Origin: Culex pipiens pallens
Taxonomy: Eukaryota > Arthropoda > Insecta > Diptera > Culicidae
Length of the DNA: 64,000 nt
Direction of reading: 5' to 3'
NCBI RefSeq assembly: GCF_016801865.2
Contig: NC_068938.1
Location: forward strand, 29,958,240 to 30,022,239
Shown: positions 1-11,660 of the stretch, in pieces
Numbering within the stretch: the first letter of the stretch is position 1
How the letters are laid out: every line of letters begins with the position of its first letter
Notes under the pieces: generated by a model
What the model was told of the DNA's origin: nothing
Database searches by the model: none
Seen by the model: only the letters and a program-made list of their open reading frames with translations
Made by a program: the position numbers and the translations under genes

Positions 1-476
1 TTTCGAGAAAAACGAAAATTAATGTCAGAGTTCACGGTGGCTCTTACGGCTTTTTGAAAACTCACCCGAGAACCTGGAAATTTCTGAAAAGTTAGCATTT
101 GATGTCCTCTAAAACATATCAAAAAATAAAAAAAAATAAAAATAGCGTTTTTTTTGCAAATCAAGTTGTGACAAAAAGTAAAATAAAAAAAAGCCCATTT
201 TTTACCCTGTATCATTTTTTTCAGTGTAGTCCTTATCCATACCTACAACTTTGCTGAAGACACCAATTCGATCAAAAAATTCCTTCAAAAGATACAGATT
301 TTTGAATTTTCATACATCATTTTTGTATGGACAGCTGCCAAATTTGTATGGAAAATTATATGGACAAACTAATGATGCAAAATGGCTTCTTTGGGCATAC
401 CGAAGGTACCAAAAAAGTTTCAGTCGGATTAAAAAATACAAAAAAATCGAATGACCGAAATCTGAGAGAACTGCTC
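1..476. mobile_element. Family A palindromic element, right arm only
   Basis: This stretch matches 28720-29149 in the same orientation and 24581-25010 in reverse complement. Shared words include ATGGACAGCTGCCAAATTTG and TTTCAGTCGGATTAAAAAAT. It ends at GAGAGAACTGCTC, the counterpart of the GAGCAATTCTCC terminus seen at 24583. The rest of the element lies outside the window. No intact reading frame is present; the small open frames in it are incidental. Confidence 0.75.
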
Positions 477-1207
477 TAATGCAAATCTGGTACTGGAATT
501 ATATTTTATTTTAATGTGATCTTTGAAAAATATCTAAAATATAGTCAACCAAACTGAATTTCAGATGTTAAATCAAATTTGCAATTGAAAATAAACGAAC
601 ACAGTTTTTGATAAAGTGAACCGAAATTTTTTTTTCTTGATGCAGCCGGCCAGCAGAGCCACAATCTTGTGTAAAATGAGTTTGCCTATGTGTCATCTAA
701 TTAATTATTGGTTCGATTTCCAATGTTAACACATTTTGAGAAATGTTTTTTTTTGCATATTTGCTTTTCCTTCGTAAAAAATTGTGAAGTTCTAATATTC
801 AATTTGGGTATAAAAATACGAAATTTTTTCATCAATTTTCACTAGAACTTTTAGAATAAAATTGTTATGTTATCAAGAAATGGCATATTTGTATGCCTTA
901 ATTTTGCATATTGTCAATTAAAATTTTGTGTTTTTATTTTAAACTTTCATAATTTTAAGTATGAGTGATTACCAAAAATTTGCCAAATATCGTGTTTTTT
1001 TAATGATCCTTGTTACAAAGCATTAAAAATAGATTACTAAAAATACCAAATTTTTCATTATATTAAATATGAGTGTATACAAAAATTCGCATTTTTCAAA
1101 TCATAAAAAAATAAATTAAAAAAAGTATTTTGTGAATTCAATAATTAAAATAATTAGAACTAGAGTAATAAAAAAAACTAACTTAATCCACCTATGTGGT
1201 TGATGCC
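477..1207. other. AT-rich spacer with a faint family A remnant
   Basis: No gene is visible. Bases 560-640 resemble the interior of family A (a dTTTGCAATT word followed by GATAAAGTGAACCG), so part of this may be decayed element. The remainder is A/T homopolymer-rich sequence. Confidence 0.5.
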
Positions 1208-1275
1208 TTCCTCACTTTTTACCAACAATGGGTAATATGAGTGGTTTAGACACATATTTCAGCTATTTTTTTTAG

Positions 1276-2758
1276 GTCCAGAAAAATAAGTACACAGATA
1301 TAACTTAAGTGGTCAGAACACGAGACAGGGTTGTCAGATCATCAATTTTGTGGACTCGTTAGAAAGGATTTTCGATTACCTAACCAACAATGGGTTGGAT
1401 GATGGATCCGGACATCGTTTACATGCATTTAAGTGAGACCCGGCTTCAAAAAAGTACATAAATATCACTTAAGTGGTCATAACTCGAGACAGGGTTGCCA
1501 GATCTTCAATGTTGTGGACTCGTTGGAAAGGTCTCTTGATTACCTAACCAACGATGGGTCGGATGATGGATCCGGACATCGTTTACATGCATTTAAGTGA
1601 GATCCGGCTTAAAAAAAGTACATAAATATCACTTAAGTGGTCATAACTCGAGACAGGGTTGCCAGATCTTCAATGTTGAGGACTTGTTGGAAAGGTCTCT
1701 CGATTACCTAACCAACGATGGGTCGGATGATGGATCCGGACATCGTTTACATGCATTTTAGTGAGATCCGGCTTCAAAAAAGTACATAAATATCACTTAA
1801 GTGGTCATAACTCGAGACAGGGTTGCCAGATCTTCAATGATGTGGACTCGTTGGAAAGGTCTCTCGATAACCTAACCAATGATTGGTTGGATGATGGATC
1901 CGGACATCGTTTACATGCATTTAGGTGAGATTCGGCTTCAAAAAAGTACATAAATATCACTTAAGTGGTCATAACTCGAGATAGGGTTGCCAGATCTTCA
2001 ATGTTGTGGACTCGTTGGAAAGGTCTCTTGATTACCTAACCAACGATGGGTCGGATGATGGATCCGGACATCGTTTACATGCATTTAAGTGAGATCCGGC
2101 TTCAAAAAAGTACATAAATATCACTTAAGTGGTCATAACTCGAGACAGGGTTGCCAGATCTTCAATGATGTGGACTCGTTGGAAAGGTCTCTCGATAACC
2201 TAACCAATGATTGGTCGGATGATGGATCCGGACATCGTTTACATGCATTTAGGTGAGATCCGGCTTCAAAAAGTACATAAATATCACTTAAGTGGTCATA
2301 ACTCGAGACAGGGTTGCCAGATCTTCAATGATGTGGACTCGTTAGAAAGGTCTCTCGATTACCTAACCAACGATGGGTTGGATGATGGTTCCGGACATCG
2401 TTTACATGCATTTAGGTGAGATCCGTCTTCAAAAAGTACATAAATATCACTTAAGTGGTCATAACTCGAGATAGGGTTGCCAGATCTTCAATGTTGTGGA
2501 CTCGTTGGAAAGGTTTTTCGATTACCTAACCAACAATGGGTCGGATGATGGATCCGGATATAGTTTACATGCATTTAAGTGAGATCCGGCTTCAAAAAAG
2601 TACAAAAATATCACTTAAGTGGTCATAACTCGAGACAGGGTTGCCAGATCTTCAATGTTTTAGAATCATTGGAAAGGTCTTTCGATTACCTAACCAACGA
2701 TGGGTTGGATGATGGATCTGGACATAGTTTAAATGCATTTAAGTGAGATCCGGCATCA
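1276..2758. repeat. 164-bp satellite, about nine tandem units
   Basis: The word TTGCCAGATC recurs at 1331 (as TTGTCAGATC), 1495, 1659, 1823, 1987, 2151, 2314, 2477 and 2641, a spacing of 163-164 bp throughout. Each unit also carries TCACTTAAGTGGTCATAAC, CGTTTACATGCATTTA and GATGATGGATCCGGACAT. Units differ by a few substitutions; the first and last are the most diverged, as expected for array edges. The unit length is close to a nucleosome core plus short linker. Confidence 0.93.
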
Positions 2759-2945
2759 AAATTCCAGCACCCGATTCGCAACTTTGACACTTTTTTATAC
2801 GTAACTTTTGAACTACTTATCGGATCTTCAAACAATTCAATAGTGCAGTATGGGGCACCAAACCGGACCGAATGCAACTTGTTTGACTCAAATCGGATCA
2901 GCCAGTGCCGAGAAAACTTGGCAAGAATTTTGAGCACCAAGGGGA

Positions 2946-2976
2946 ATACGCACACACATACACACACACACAGACA
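2946..2976. repeat. CA microsatellite
   Basis: A short ACACAC run with interruptions lies near the right end of the satellite-bearing element. The minus-strand frame through it is an artefact of the dinucleotide. Confidence 0.8.
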
Positions 2977-3092
2977 TTTGTTCAGTTTTCGATTCTGAGT
3001 CGATAGGTATACATGAATATAGGTCTACGAGCTGTTTTTCAAAAGTTACTTTTTCGAGCAGGATTATAGCCTTACCTCAGTGAGGAAGGCAA

Positions 3093-3359
3093 AAACAAAC
3101 AGTACTTTGCAGAAATTGTGTATTGCACAGTTAGGCAGTTGCAAATATTTTTCAATGTTTATGTCACCCCCCCCCTCCCTTCAAAATCAGCCCGAAAAAT
3201 CAGAGGGCAATTTTTTTTTTATATATTCAAAATTTTAATGGAAATAGAAATCAAATCAACTGAAAACACTTTGAATTGCATTTGCCTGCATTAAAAATCA
3301 TATTTTGCATGCCAGTGCTCGATCAAAAATGTTTAGAATTTTTGTAAAATTCCAATGTA
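3093..3359. other. AT-rich spacer
   Basis: No feature beyond a C-rich run at 3166-3178 and T homopolymers. Confidence 0.5.
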
Positions 3360-3614
3360 CAGTAGGGGAACGGCATCTTATTCCAGCGTGCCTCTAATGT
3401 TGCCATATCAGCACTTTGACACCCAATTACAGCTTATTGAAAGCGTTTTCTACTGAAATCAAGTGATTAATAGCTCAATAGGAAGTAAGCAAGCATGTTT
3501 CTATCAATTGTTGCACAAAATCAGTTGTTTAAATAGTGAAAATGAGCTAATTGAATGGAGTAAGGAGCAAGTGCTTGACCTGCCAAACAAAAGAGAATTT
3601 CCCTTACCTACTGC
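3360..3614. mobile_element. MITE with AGTAGGGGAA ends, copy 1
   Basis: The ends read CAGTAGGGGAA (3360) and TTCCCTTACCTACTG (to 3614), an imperfect inverted repeat. The body is homologous, in inverted orientation, to 15091-15340: both hold the words TTGCCATATCAGCACTTTGA (or its complement) and TTTAAATAGTGAAAAT. A third relative lies at 37746-37994. About 250 bp, no coding capacity. Confidence 0.7.
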
Positions 3615-4194
3615 AAAAAGTCTTTTTTTCGGGAAAAAAAATTTCTCACGCTAAGATTTTTTGAAACCTAATGACTGCAAAAAAAAAAACTGGACTGGTG
3701 TCAAATGCATTTTTAAAACTTTTGGAAAAATGTTGGTAAACTATCTTAGAGCAAACCTACGTTGAAAGTTTTTCGATATGATTTAAATTTATTTTTGTCA
3801 TTTAGAAATTACGATAGATGTATCGTTTATGACCCATAGTCACAACCACTGACGGTATTAAATTAATAAAACACAGTTTTTTGTGAACATTTAAGGATTT
3901 TGTAGAAATAACGCTTATCTATTGAAAATATTTACAAAATCTAGCGTCGTTTGAAACTCGCAATTCATCTCATAATTTATTGTGGTTTTTATAATAAAAT
4001 CATATTTTGTGGTTATTTAAGAATTTAATTCTAAAAAATCTAATCTAATTAATATTTTTTTCATAATTTTGCATTGCTTAGAATATGGGAATATTATGAA
4101 TATTTTAATAGAGCATCGTTTGCAAATCATGTAAATTTTTGTAATTGCACAAATTTCGATGTTTTTGTGAAAAAATTTGTTCCATAAAGCTTCT
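3615..4194. other. AT-rich spacer, nothing recognised
   Basis: No gene, RNA or clear repeat boundary is visible. The open frame on the minus strand at 4017-4223 has no recognisable protein character and runs into the adjacent MITE. Confidence 0.5.
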
Positions 4195-4603
4195 CCCGGG
4201 CAGACGGTAATAACAAAATTCATGCCACTTCAATAACAAAATGTAATGGAATCTTTTTGAAAAATCCGTTTTTGCATAAGGGTTTAATAAAAGTTTGTGT
4301 TATCATAACAAAATTTGTTATTGGTCTGATATTGGTTGCAAGCCAAAACAACTTTGGAATAACATTTTTTGTTATGGAAGATTTCCTCCAACTGTTATTG
4401 GGATGATCGGATTAGTTGTTAAAATAACAAAAAAATAATAACAAAAATTTGTTCGAAGTATTACTCAAAATGTTATTAGTCTGTTATTACAATAACAATC
4501 CAATAACAAAAAAATCATAACGACGAATAACAAATCTTGTTATTGGCCTTGTGTTTTCAAATATCAAAAAATGTTATTCCCAAGTTATTTCCGTCTGCTC
4601 GGG
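4195..4603. mobile_element. MITE with CCCGGGCAGACGG ends
   Basis: The left end CCCGGGCAGACGG and the right end CCGTCTGCTCGGG form an inverted repeat with one mismatch. The inner sequence is rich in ATAACAAAAT and its complement, giving many local TGTTAT/ATAACA hairpins. About 409 bp; no coding capacity. The flanks AGCTTCT and CTTTTAAG do not give a convincing target duplication. Confidence 0.75.
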
Positions 4604-4890
4604 CTTTTAAGACATTAATCCTGAAACGGCATTTTTTTTATTGGTTTTTCCCTGTCTAGGAGATAATTTTGAGCTGCTTTTGTTCCACGATAAGCTTCTT
4701 TTCTCTTGTTTTATGTTTTTCGTGTTTAATTTTTTAGTATTTTAATTTGCATTTATCTAGTTAGGTTTATGTCTGTTTGTGATAGTATTTGATTTATTCT
4801 ACTACCGCCTATCATTTTCTTTAGGTATTTTTATTTTCACATTTTTACAGTCACTTCCAATTTATTGCTTGTTTTCTGTCATTTGCTGCT
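4604..4890 (+). repeat. Partial copy of a repeat family shared with 6852-7450
   Basis: Words such as CTTCTTTTCTCTTGTTTTAT, GTGTTTAATTTTTTAGTA and GCATTTATCTAGTTAGGTTT recur with small changes, in reverse complement, at about 7200-7420. The two copies are therefore inverted relative to each other. The family was not recognised by name. Confidence 0.65.
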
Positions 4891-5289
4891 ATAGAATGAT
4901 ATCATTATTATTTAAATTATTTAAGAAATGCGTAGAGGCGTAGTGTGGGACATTAAAACAGTTAGGAAATGTCAGTAAAAGAACAACAAAACTTGAGTAC
5001 TGACATTTTTTTAAAAGCTTTGGGAAAGTTACAGGAAAAGTCCAGCTTTAAATCCTGAACCATTTAAACTAGGCTATCTTAAATTCAGTTGAACAAAATA
5101 TTGCAGCAAATTTCCTTACTTCCAAAAACTGGAAAGCTTTACATAAACGAGGCAAAGTTCTCAATTCTTCACACTGTTTTACCACTCAGATGTCTCAACA
5201 ATGAAATATGTAAGACAACAAACCTGGTGCGTTAGTATCTTATACCCACAATCTACCTCCTCTTCTGATCTTGACAACTTCTGACTACA
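4891..5289. other. AT-rich spacer
   Basis: Nothing is recognised here apart from low-complexity A/T tracts. Confidence 0.5.
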
Positions 5290-6270
5290 CGCTGTGGTGG
5301 CTGCACCACTCATGAATTGCCATGAATATCAGACTAGGTCGACATCTCGTCTTGTGCTATTGCGTAGGACTGAGTCAACAGTGCAGCCAGCAATCAACCG
5401 TGAGGTCACATCAGTTAAGAACCGGACGACTATTCACTGCTTGGATTTTCATAAAGAGAAATTTTATTATAAATTTTGTTTTATACTTTTGAATTGTTGT
5501 ACGATATTTTGCATTTAAAATACCTTCTTCAAATTTTTACGATTTTTAAAGTTATTTTTTGCAGTGTTCCCATAAGCGTTCGTCCAAGAAACCAAACGTT
5601 CTTCTTCTTCCCAGCAATGTTTTGTATAGCGCATCCATAAAACATACCCAGCAAACAATGCCAAACATTGTAAGATGTAGTTGTAACAAGTGATCCTGTC
5701 ATCATCGTCTCACAAAGCACTGCCGTCCCGGGGTGTCACCAGTTGTGTGTGAAGTTGGCAACTCCCGTCGCCTTCCGTCAACAGCAGTGTTGCCAGCATA
5801 GCTGCTTCTTGGTTTTCTTCTTCCGCAGTGCAGAGGAGTCGTCACTCTTCCCAGGGAAGCAACAACTAAATCTGCAACCATAAACGTGATAAGATTTATT
5901 GCAAACATCTCACAGTTTTGTCTTCTTTGCCGTCCGAAGGCACACCCAACAGTTTTGGACCTGGGGATGATGGTTGTTCCGGGGGACCTTGTCCTTGGCT
6001 GACTCGGCACGAAGACTCAAGAAGGTGAAGAGTCTCTGCTTGCTGGCACAGTATCCCATCAAATCTCGTCGTTGCCTTACTTTGTCATTCAGTTGATGTT
6101 TAATATTTATGCAGCCTCGGCTGCTGAACGTTGGTGGCGTCGTCGTCGGTTCCGGAGTTCCGGAAAAAGGGACATATGCCAATATCTTGTTGTGTGTGGG
6201 GCAAAAGTTTTACGGTGCTTGTTTATGTCCTGTCTCACCATAAGAAGCTGGTTGAATAACAAGTAACGCG
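5290..6270. other. Higher-GC single-copy island
   Basis: Base composition rises and no repeat from elsewhere in the window is found. Several short overlapping frames occur on both strands (for example minus 5702-6010), but none has a recognisable domain or a clear start and splice context. The word CAGTGTTGCCAGC at about 5784 resembles motifs often found near insect promoters. An exon, an untranslated region or a conserved regulatory segment are all possible. Confidence 0.35.
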
Positions 6271-6564
6271 GCGCGGTGTTTCAAAATATTTCTAGAGGAA
6301 TTATCAGAAAAAAGTTTGGAGAATTGAGTTATTGGACATAATATGAAAATTATTTATTTTGTTTTTTATTGTTTCAATACAAACATTCTATTTTACACCC
6401 ATTTGATATGTTAGTCTTAATTCCAAAATTTTAAAAATATTTTTTTTCGATAGGATCATAAAATTTAAAAACAATTGGACCATTGGAAAATATGGGAATT
6501 TTTGGACTAGACTTAAAACACTTCTTGTTTTCTTGTTCTTGTTTCTTTTTCTTTTATTCTCTGT
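6271..6564. other. AT-rich spacer
   Basis: No supported feature. Confidence 0.5.
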
Positions 6565-7885
6565 ATTTCAGCAACCAGAGGTATAATCTTCGATGTCTCT
6601 TAGGCAATTTTATTGGAAATTTCCTGAACTTTTTGAAAAAAATATTTTCAGGAATGGACAATAATAATAATTAAAAAGTTTGAAAACTGGAATTTTTCAG
6701 TTGAAATCAAACTTTAAATGGCTAAACAAAACGGTGCACATTATCAAAAAACAAACTTTGAAGAAGTTTTCGATTGCAAATTTGATTTTACATTGAAAAT
6801 TTAAGTCCAAACAAATCTTTGTGTAAAATTTCTATTTTTTTCCAAAAACTCACTAACCCTCTATAATCCAACCCCGCCTTTAGACGGGCTTCGATCTAAA
6901 AATAAGCCAAAAATCAATTTTTCAACCAATTTTTGATCTTTAAAAAGCAGTGGAAAGAAGATTTTTTTTAAATTATAAAACTTGAAGTGTGACTTGTTTT
7001 ATGCGACTCTGTCAATGTTTTTATAAATGTAATTTTTTCTGGGGTCAACTTTGGCTTTATTTCTTACTAACATTATCGCTATATTATGTGAAAATAAGTA
7101 TGCAGTAATTTTTGAAGGGTACCAGCCCATGTCTTTCAGCATTTTTTTACGATTTAAATGATAATGGTAGCGTTCTATAGTAGAAAATGTGTAAAACAAG
7201 CAAAAATTGAAAAGTGGCTGTGAAAAACATGAATAAACTAGATAGGCAAAAGGTAATGATAGGAGGTGGTAGGGTAAGGCAAATACTTTTAGAAACAAAC
7301 ATAAACTTAACAAGATAAATGCACATTAAGATACTAAAAATGAAACAAGAAACACATAAAACAAGAGAAGTAAAGTTTTTCGTAGAACAAAAGTTGCTAA
7401 AAAAGACATCCTAAACATGGAAAAAAAATTTAAAGAAAAATTGGCCGGTAGAAAGTTGAAAAAACAACAAAAAAAAAATCAGCTGCAAATTGTTTGTCCA
7501 TGTTTCCCTATGGCCCAAAAGTTGCGATTTTTTGTCTTTTAAACATATTTAAAAAAAATCAAAATTTATAAAACACGGATTTTGGGAAATGGTTTTTTTT
7601 TTGCGAAAAAGTTAATTTAGAAATCGGCTTTTTTTCGAGTACCTATTTTTTCTGAAAAGTCCTCATCATCAACTTCGCCGAAGACATCAAATCGATCAGA
7701 AAATTCCTTCAAAATTTTGGAATATTTGCTTTCTATTTTTGTACGTTGCCAAAATTGTATGGAGACTTGTATGGGTGAACCAATAACACAAAATGGCTTT
7801 TTTCATAGGGAAGGCCTCTACCAAATTCAAACCAAATTAAAAAACATAAATTAAATCCATTTCCGGTTTTGGTGGATAATTGCTC
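6565..7885. mobile_element. Family B element, copy B1, interrupted by another repeat
   Basis: The left block (6565-6850) matches 45440-45715 and the right block (7451-7885) matches 45715-46157, the interior and right arm of the intact copy B2. Shared words are GCAACCAGAGGT, TCTCTTAGGCAATTTTAT (TCTCTTAGACAATTTTAT in B2), ATGTTTCCCTATGGCCCAAA and ATTGTATGGAGACTTGTATG. The left terminal arm is missing. The right end reads GGATAATTGCTCA, a decayed form of the B2 terminus. Confidence 0.72.
6852..7450 (-). mobile_element. Repeat inserted into family B copy B1
   Basis: This block has no counterpart in the intact B2 copy, so it is an insertion. Its right two thirds is the inverted copy of 4604-4890. 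It begins with CTCTATAATCCAACCCCGCC. No terminal repeats or clear target duplication were found. A 104-codon minus-strand frame (6999-7313) lies within it but shows no known domain. Confidence 0.55.
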
Positions 7886-9050
7886 ATTGGCATTTTTAGT
7901 AGTTCAATGTTGATTTATTTATAGTCATGTTGCAAAAATGATTTCAATAGCTGTAGATTTTTCTTAACGAAACAAAATAACTTTTTCTGATAATTTTCAG
8001 CAATGGTGTAACATTTGATTTAACTAGTCTGAAATTTACACGGATTTTGAATATATCAATTTGGATTTTTGATTTTTTGACACTGAAAAATGATTTAAAT
8101 AGATATAATTTCCAACCAAGCTCCTTTTTTATCCTCGAAAAACTTTTCACTTTTGAAAACAATGCTTTTCTATAAATTTTTCTAGGTTTTGTTTTTCATT
8201 ATGTTTTTTGTTCATTATGTTATTCTATTATTTAGAGTTATACATTTTCAACTGTTAAAAATATCAATTTGGGCAAAAAAATAGTTATCATACTGTTTGT
8301 AAAAAATCTGTAAGTAAAATATTTTTTTTTTTAGGAAATGTCAATGTAATTTTTAATTATGTCCATCACAAAAAAGTACTAATAAATTTAATACAAGATT
8401 TAGCGGATAATCTCTTGTAATTTTTTTTCGAAATTTAACATATTTATCGAATACTTGTCAACTTTTGTAACATTTTTTTATCAAGCTCGTATTAAAAACT
8501 AGAAATTGATTAAAATATGCAGCCCAAACAAATAATTAATTTAACTTAATCGAAAATGCTGAATTTATCAGACGATGAATGATTTAAAACTTACTTCAGT
8601 CAAAATGAGGCAAGCCAAAGTTTCTCAAAACCAAATATTTTGTACTTCCTTGAAAATTTCTTTCAAAATCATGGGGCTAAACACTTCTTTTTTGTCAATA
8701 CAAACAGTTTCTGTGTATTCACAGTAATGTATTCTGCTAAACGCAAAAAAAAAATATCAACAGAAATAAATATACAAGAATTAGTTTTTATTTTTAAATA
8801 AATGGGACACCTTTAGGCTCTTTTTGTTTTTATAAACATAAATTTTAAAACAATCGACTGAAAAGTCGTAACACACAGCTGGGGCAATAAATTATTGTAA
8901 ACCGAGATATCTCATCGGAGTATTATAAGTAGAAAGTTGTTTTTTTTTTTTAATTTTTGGGGTTTTATTTTTTTTTTTGTACGGATCTTTCAATGACCGA
9001 GGTTCGTGGAATATCTGTTGACAATCAAAACGGATTCACAAACTTGAAAA
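7886..9050. other. AT-rich spacer, nothing recognised
   Basis: Very A/T-rich sequence with long T runs (8941-8972). No gene or repeat boundary could be read. Confidence 0.5.
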
Positions 9051-10490
9051 AGGGTTTTATTGGTAAGACAAATTTCTTCTAACAAATATTTTTTAAAGAA
9101 AGATTTACCTATTCAAGCAAGGTCACTTAAAAATCCTTACAAAAAAAAAAAAAGAATCAAAAACCCATTTCTGAAACACCGTCCCCCCCTCCTACTTTGG
9201 CTCCATCTCCAAGTGTCATTATTTTGGAGTACGCACCAAAGCAGGGATCATGACTTCCGGCTCCCAAGGGGGTGTGGGAAGCATGCCGAAAAAGGGTGCG
9301 TGGGAAATTCCGGCCATCACTTCATCATCACACGCACTCCCTGGCTGGCTGGCTCCATGCCCTGATGGGAGTTTGTTGCCAAAATTTGCTCTGAGATATT
9401 GCGCCAATTTTGCGCGGGCAGGAATTTACTGCGCGAATTGGTTCAGCGAGTCTCGCGCGGAAGTGCTGGTTTTATACAAGTTTACGATCGGCGCTCTCGA
9501 CAGTCTTGATTAAGGGGGTGCTTATACGGGGGGTTGCGAGGAGATATTAAATTAATTGACGATGCTTCAAGTTTTACTGCTGCGTGAGATTATCGTCCTG
9601 GGAGCAGGCAGGGAATTCCTGAGTCGGAAAGGATATGGTAATGGGCGGATTATTGCTTTAAATTGAGTTCGGAATGGCTCCTAATGATTCAATTTAACTT
9701 TTGGTGAAGGGGACTGTATCTTATATGGAAAAAAATAATCGATTTTTAAAGCATCACAAAATCTTCTTATAGTTCATCCTCCGAACAATGGCTAATAATT
9801 CAACTGCGGAATTAAAGCATCATACTTCAGAAAGAAAAAAAATATATAATTAGATCCCCATCAACAGCATTAATCCCGGGGCTTTTCTTCCGCATGGCCT
9901 TGCTCTGTGAAAACGATACGATAGCCGGTCCATCCCAGAAAAGGCCATTTAATTTATCGCTCCCACGCAGTTCCATTGGCGCCTCGGCCAATAAATATAT
10001 AACCGAATTAATATTATAAATCATAGCTCACCAAATTGCCTCATTTTGGCGCTCCATCATCCCCGGAAGTAATCCGAGCTATTTTTTTCGTTGCTGCTCG
10101 TCCCCCTAGTTACGTCCCCTGGCAGGTATTTATCCGAAAATGATACCAGGTCCCTCAATATCACATTCCCACAGCTCATCAGTTGTAATCAGGGTCAGTG
10201 ATCCAGGTAACTGTGAAGTAAAAAAAAAAAAGGAAAATTATCCTTCTCACTGGAATCCGATAAAGGTTCAATCAACAATCGACAATTTTCCAACATACCC
10301 CTCCCCCTTTTCCTTTTGGAGGAGTAATTTTTTTCTGGGTGGAGCGGGACAAGCTGCATCCGGACCCCTTCCGGATTGAACGTGGGTGGGAAATGCGACA
10401 GAATCAAGATTCAACTTATCTGGAGGGAATAAATTGCAGTGATGGGTGGTATTTATCAGGAATAAATAATTTTAAGTTTAACTCTTTAAA
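9051..10490. other. Higher-GC single-copy island with a CpG-rich core
   Basis: The segment lacks copies elsewhere in the window. Bases 9385-9475 hold a cluster of CGCG-containing words (TTTTGCGCGGGC, CTGCGCGAATTGG, TCTCGCGCGG), unusual against the AT-rich surroundings. Short frames on both strands (9060-9513, 9827-10024, 10140-10407) have no recognisable domains. I read it as non-coding or regulatory single-copy DNA. Confidence 0.35.
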
Positions 10491-10499
10491 ATCATGTAT

Positions 10500-10660
10500 C
10501 ATGGGGGGGTGGGGGGGGGGGTTATGGCGATTGTCCAAGATCCATACAAAAAAGTTTTTTTTGTATGTACAATTGTCCACAAGGGGGCGGCGGGGGGGGG
10601 GGGGGTTGAGATTCCCAAAAAAGTGTCCACGTGGTTTATGGATGGTCCCTAGTGAAAAAA
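10500..10660. repeat. G-tract-rich repeat remnant
   Basis: Two dense G runs sit at about 10503-10521 and 10582-10607, separated by CCATACAAAAAAG and its partial complement. The segment also holds GTGTCCACGTGGTTTATGGA, a word I associate with a widespread insect repeat. The plus strand could form G-quadruplexes. Confidence 0.45.
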
Positions 10661-10711
10661 AAAGATTTTTTGCCGATTTCATCATTTTCCGGTTTCTGCG
10701 CGCGGCGCGTC

Positions 10712-11203
10712 GATAAACACGGATTTTATTATCAAAAAATCATATCTCGGAATCCTGTTAAAGAACTCCTCCCATTTTTTAGTATGTTACGTAAAAATGT
10801 CCGGGGAATCCGATAAAAATATTTCCAGACATAGGCTCTTTGGTCCAGACACTGTCAAAACGGCATTTTAATGTTTCATACGCCCTTTCATATGTTAGGC
10901 TAGATTTTTGAAACTTCTCATTCTTTTTCTTTGAAAGACCAACTTATCACCTTTCTTTTGCGTCTAAGACAGCTAAAATCGGATGAAATGACGCGGAGAT
11001 ATGATTTTTTTAAAAAAGTGGTTTTTGCGAAAATCGACGAAAATGGCCATTTTTCAGACCACCCTAACATGGCGTAGGTCACCCTAATGGCCAAACAAAA
11101 AAATACGGGTCTAATTATATCTGCCAAGGAACCCCAAGAAAAATTTTGAGCCCGATCCGAGCACTTTTGTTTTTTTCCATGCTGTTTTCGTGGGGAATTG
11201 CTG
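10712..11203. mobile_element. Family C palindromic element, right half
   Basis: Matches the right arm of the full copy at 21833-22511: CACCCTAACATGGCGTAGGT, AATGGCCAAACAAAAAAATA and the terminus CGTGGGGAATTGCTG. The left arm is absent, and the inner end continues into the sequence that forms the loop region of the full copy. Confidence 0.75.
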
Positions 11204-11321
11204 TATATTTATAATTCTTGAATGTTTTTTTTTATTTATTTCTGGTTATAGTTTCAAGGAATTGTTTGACTGTTTTTAATTGAAATTATTCTAATCATGT
11301 GGAAATGTATATAAAAAAGTC

Positions 11322-11660
11322 CTCCGATTGGGCTCACAATTTTCCTAGCATTTCTTTGGCCAAAATAATTAGACCAGTATTTTTGTTTGGCTATTAGGGT
11401 GACCTACGCTGTGCTAGGGTAGTCCCAAAAATTTCTATTTTCGTCTCTTTTTTGCAAAAATCACATTTTTGAAAAAAATTATATCTCCGCGCCATTTCAA
11501 CCGATTTTAGCAGCCTTGGACGGAAATTAAACGGGATTTGTCGGCCTTCTAAAAAATAATATTTTCAGAACCCAAAAATCGAGCAAAATATTTCAAAAAG
11601 TCGTATGAAAACTTTAAATTGAATTTTGACCATGTCCATATCATAAAATATTTTAACCGC
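11322..11660. mobile_element. Diverged family C fragment, inverted
   Basis: Contains TAATTAGACCAGTATTTTTG, TTAGGGTGACCTACGC and ATATCTCCGCGCCATTT, which match the left arm of family C. It is more diverged than the neighbouring fragment and lies in the opposite orientation about 120 bp away, so the pair could be the two arms of one old copy disrupted at its ends. Confidence 0.6.

Larger units (their letters stand above)
1208..3092. mobile_element. Non-autonomous inverted-repeat element carrying an internal satellite
   Basis: The left end reads GCCTTCCTCACT (1208) and the right end reads AGTGAGGAAGGC (ending near 3092), a 12-bp perfect terminal inverted repeat. Between them lies a 164-bp tandem array, followed by a non-repeated right portion with a CA microsatellite. 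No transposase frame is visible. Elements with GTGAGGAAGGC ends are common in mosquito genomes; the superfamily cannot be assigned from this copy because no clear target duplication is visible. Confidence 0.7.

Noticed and set aside
1276..2758. CRISPR-like array
   Set aside because: Units are contiguous 164-bp satellite monomers with no unique spacers, in eukaryotic DNA.
5702..6266. Two-exon gene in the GC island
   Set aside because: Frames on both strands overlap, none has a domain, and no consistent splice pair could be identified.
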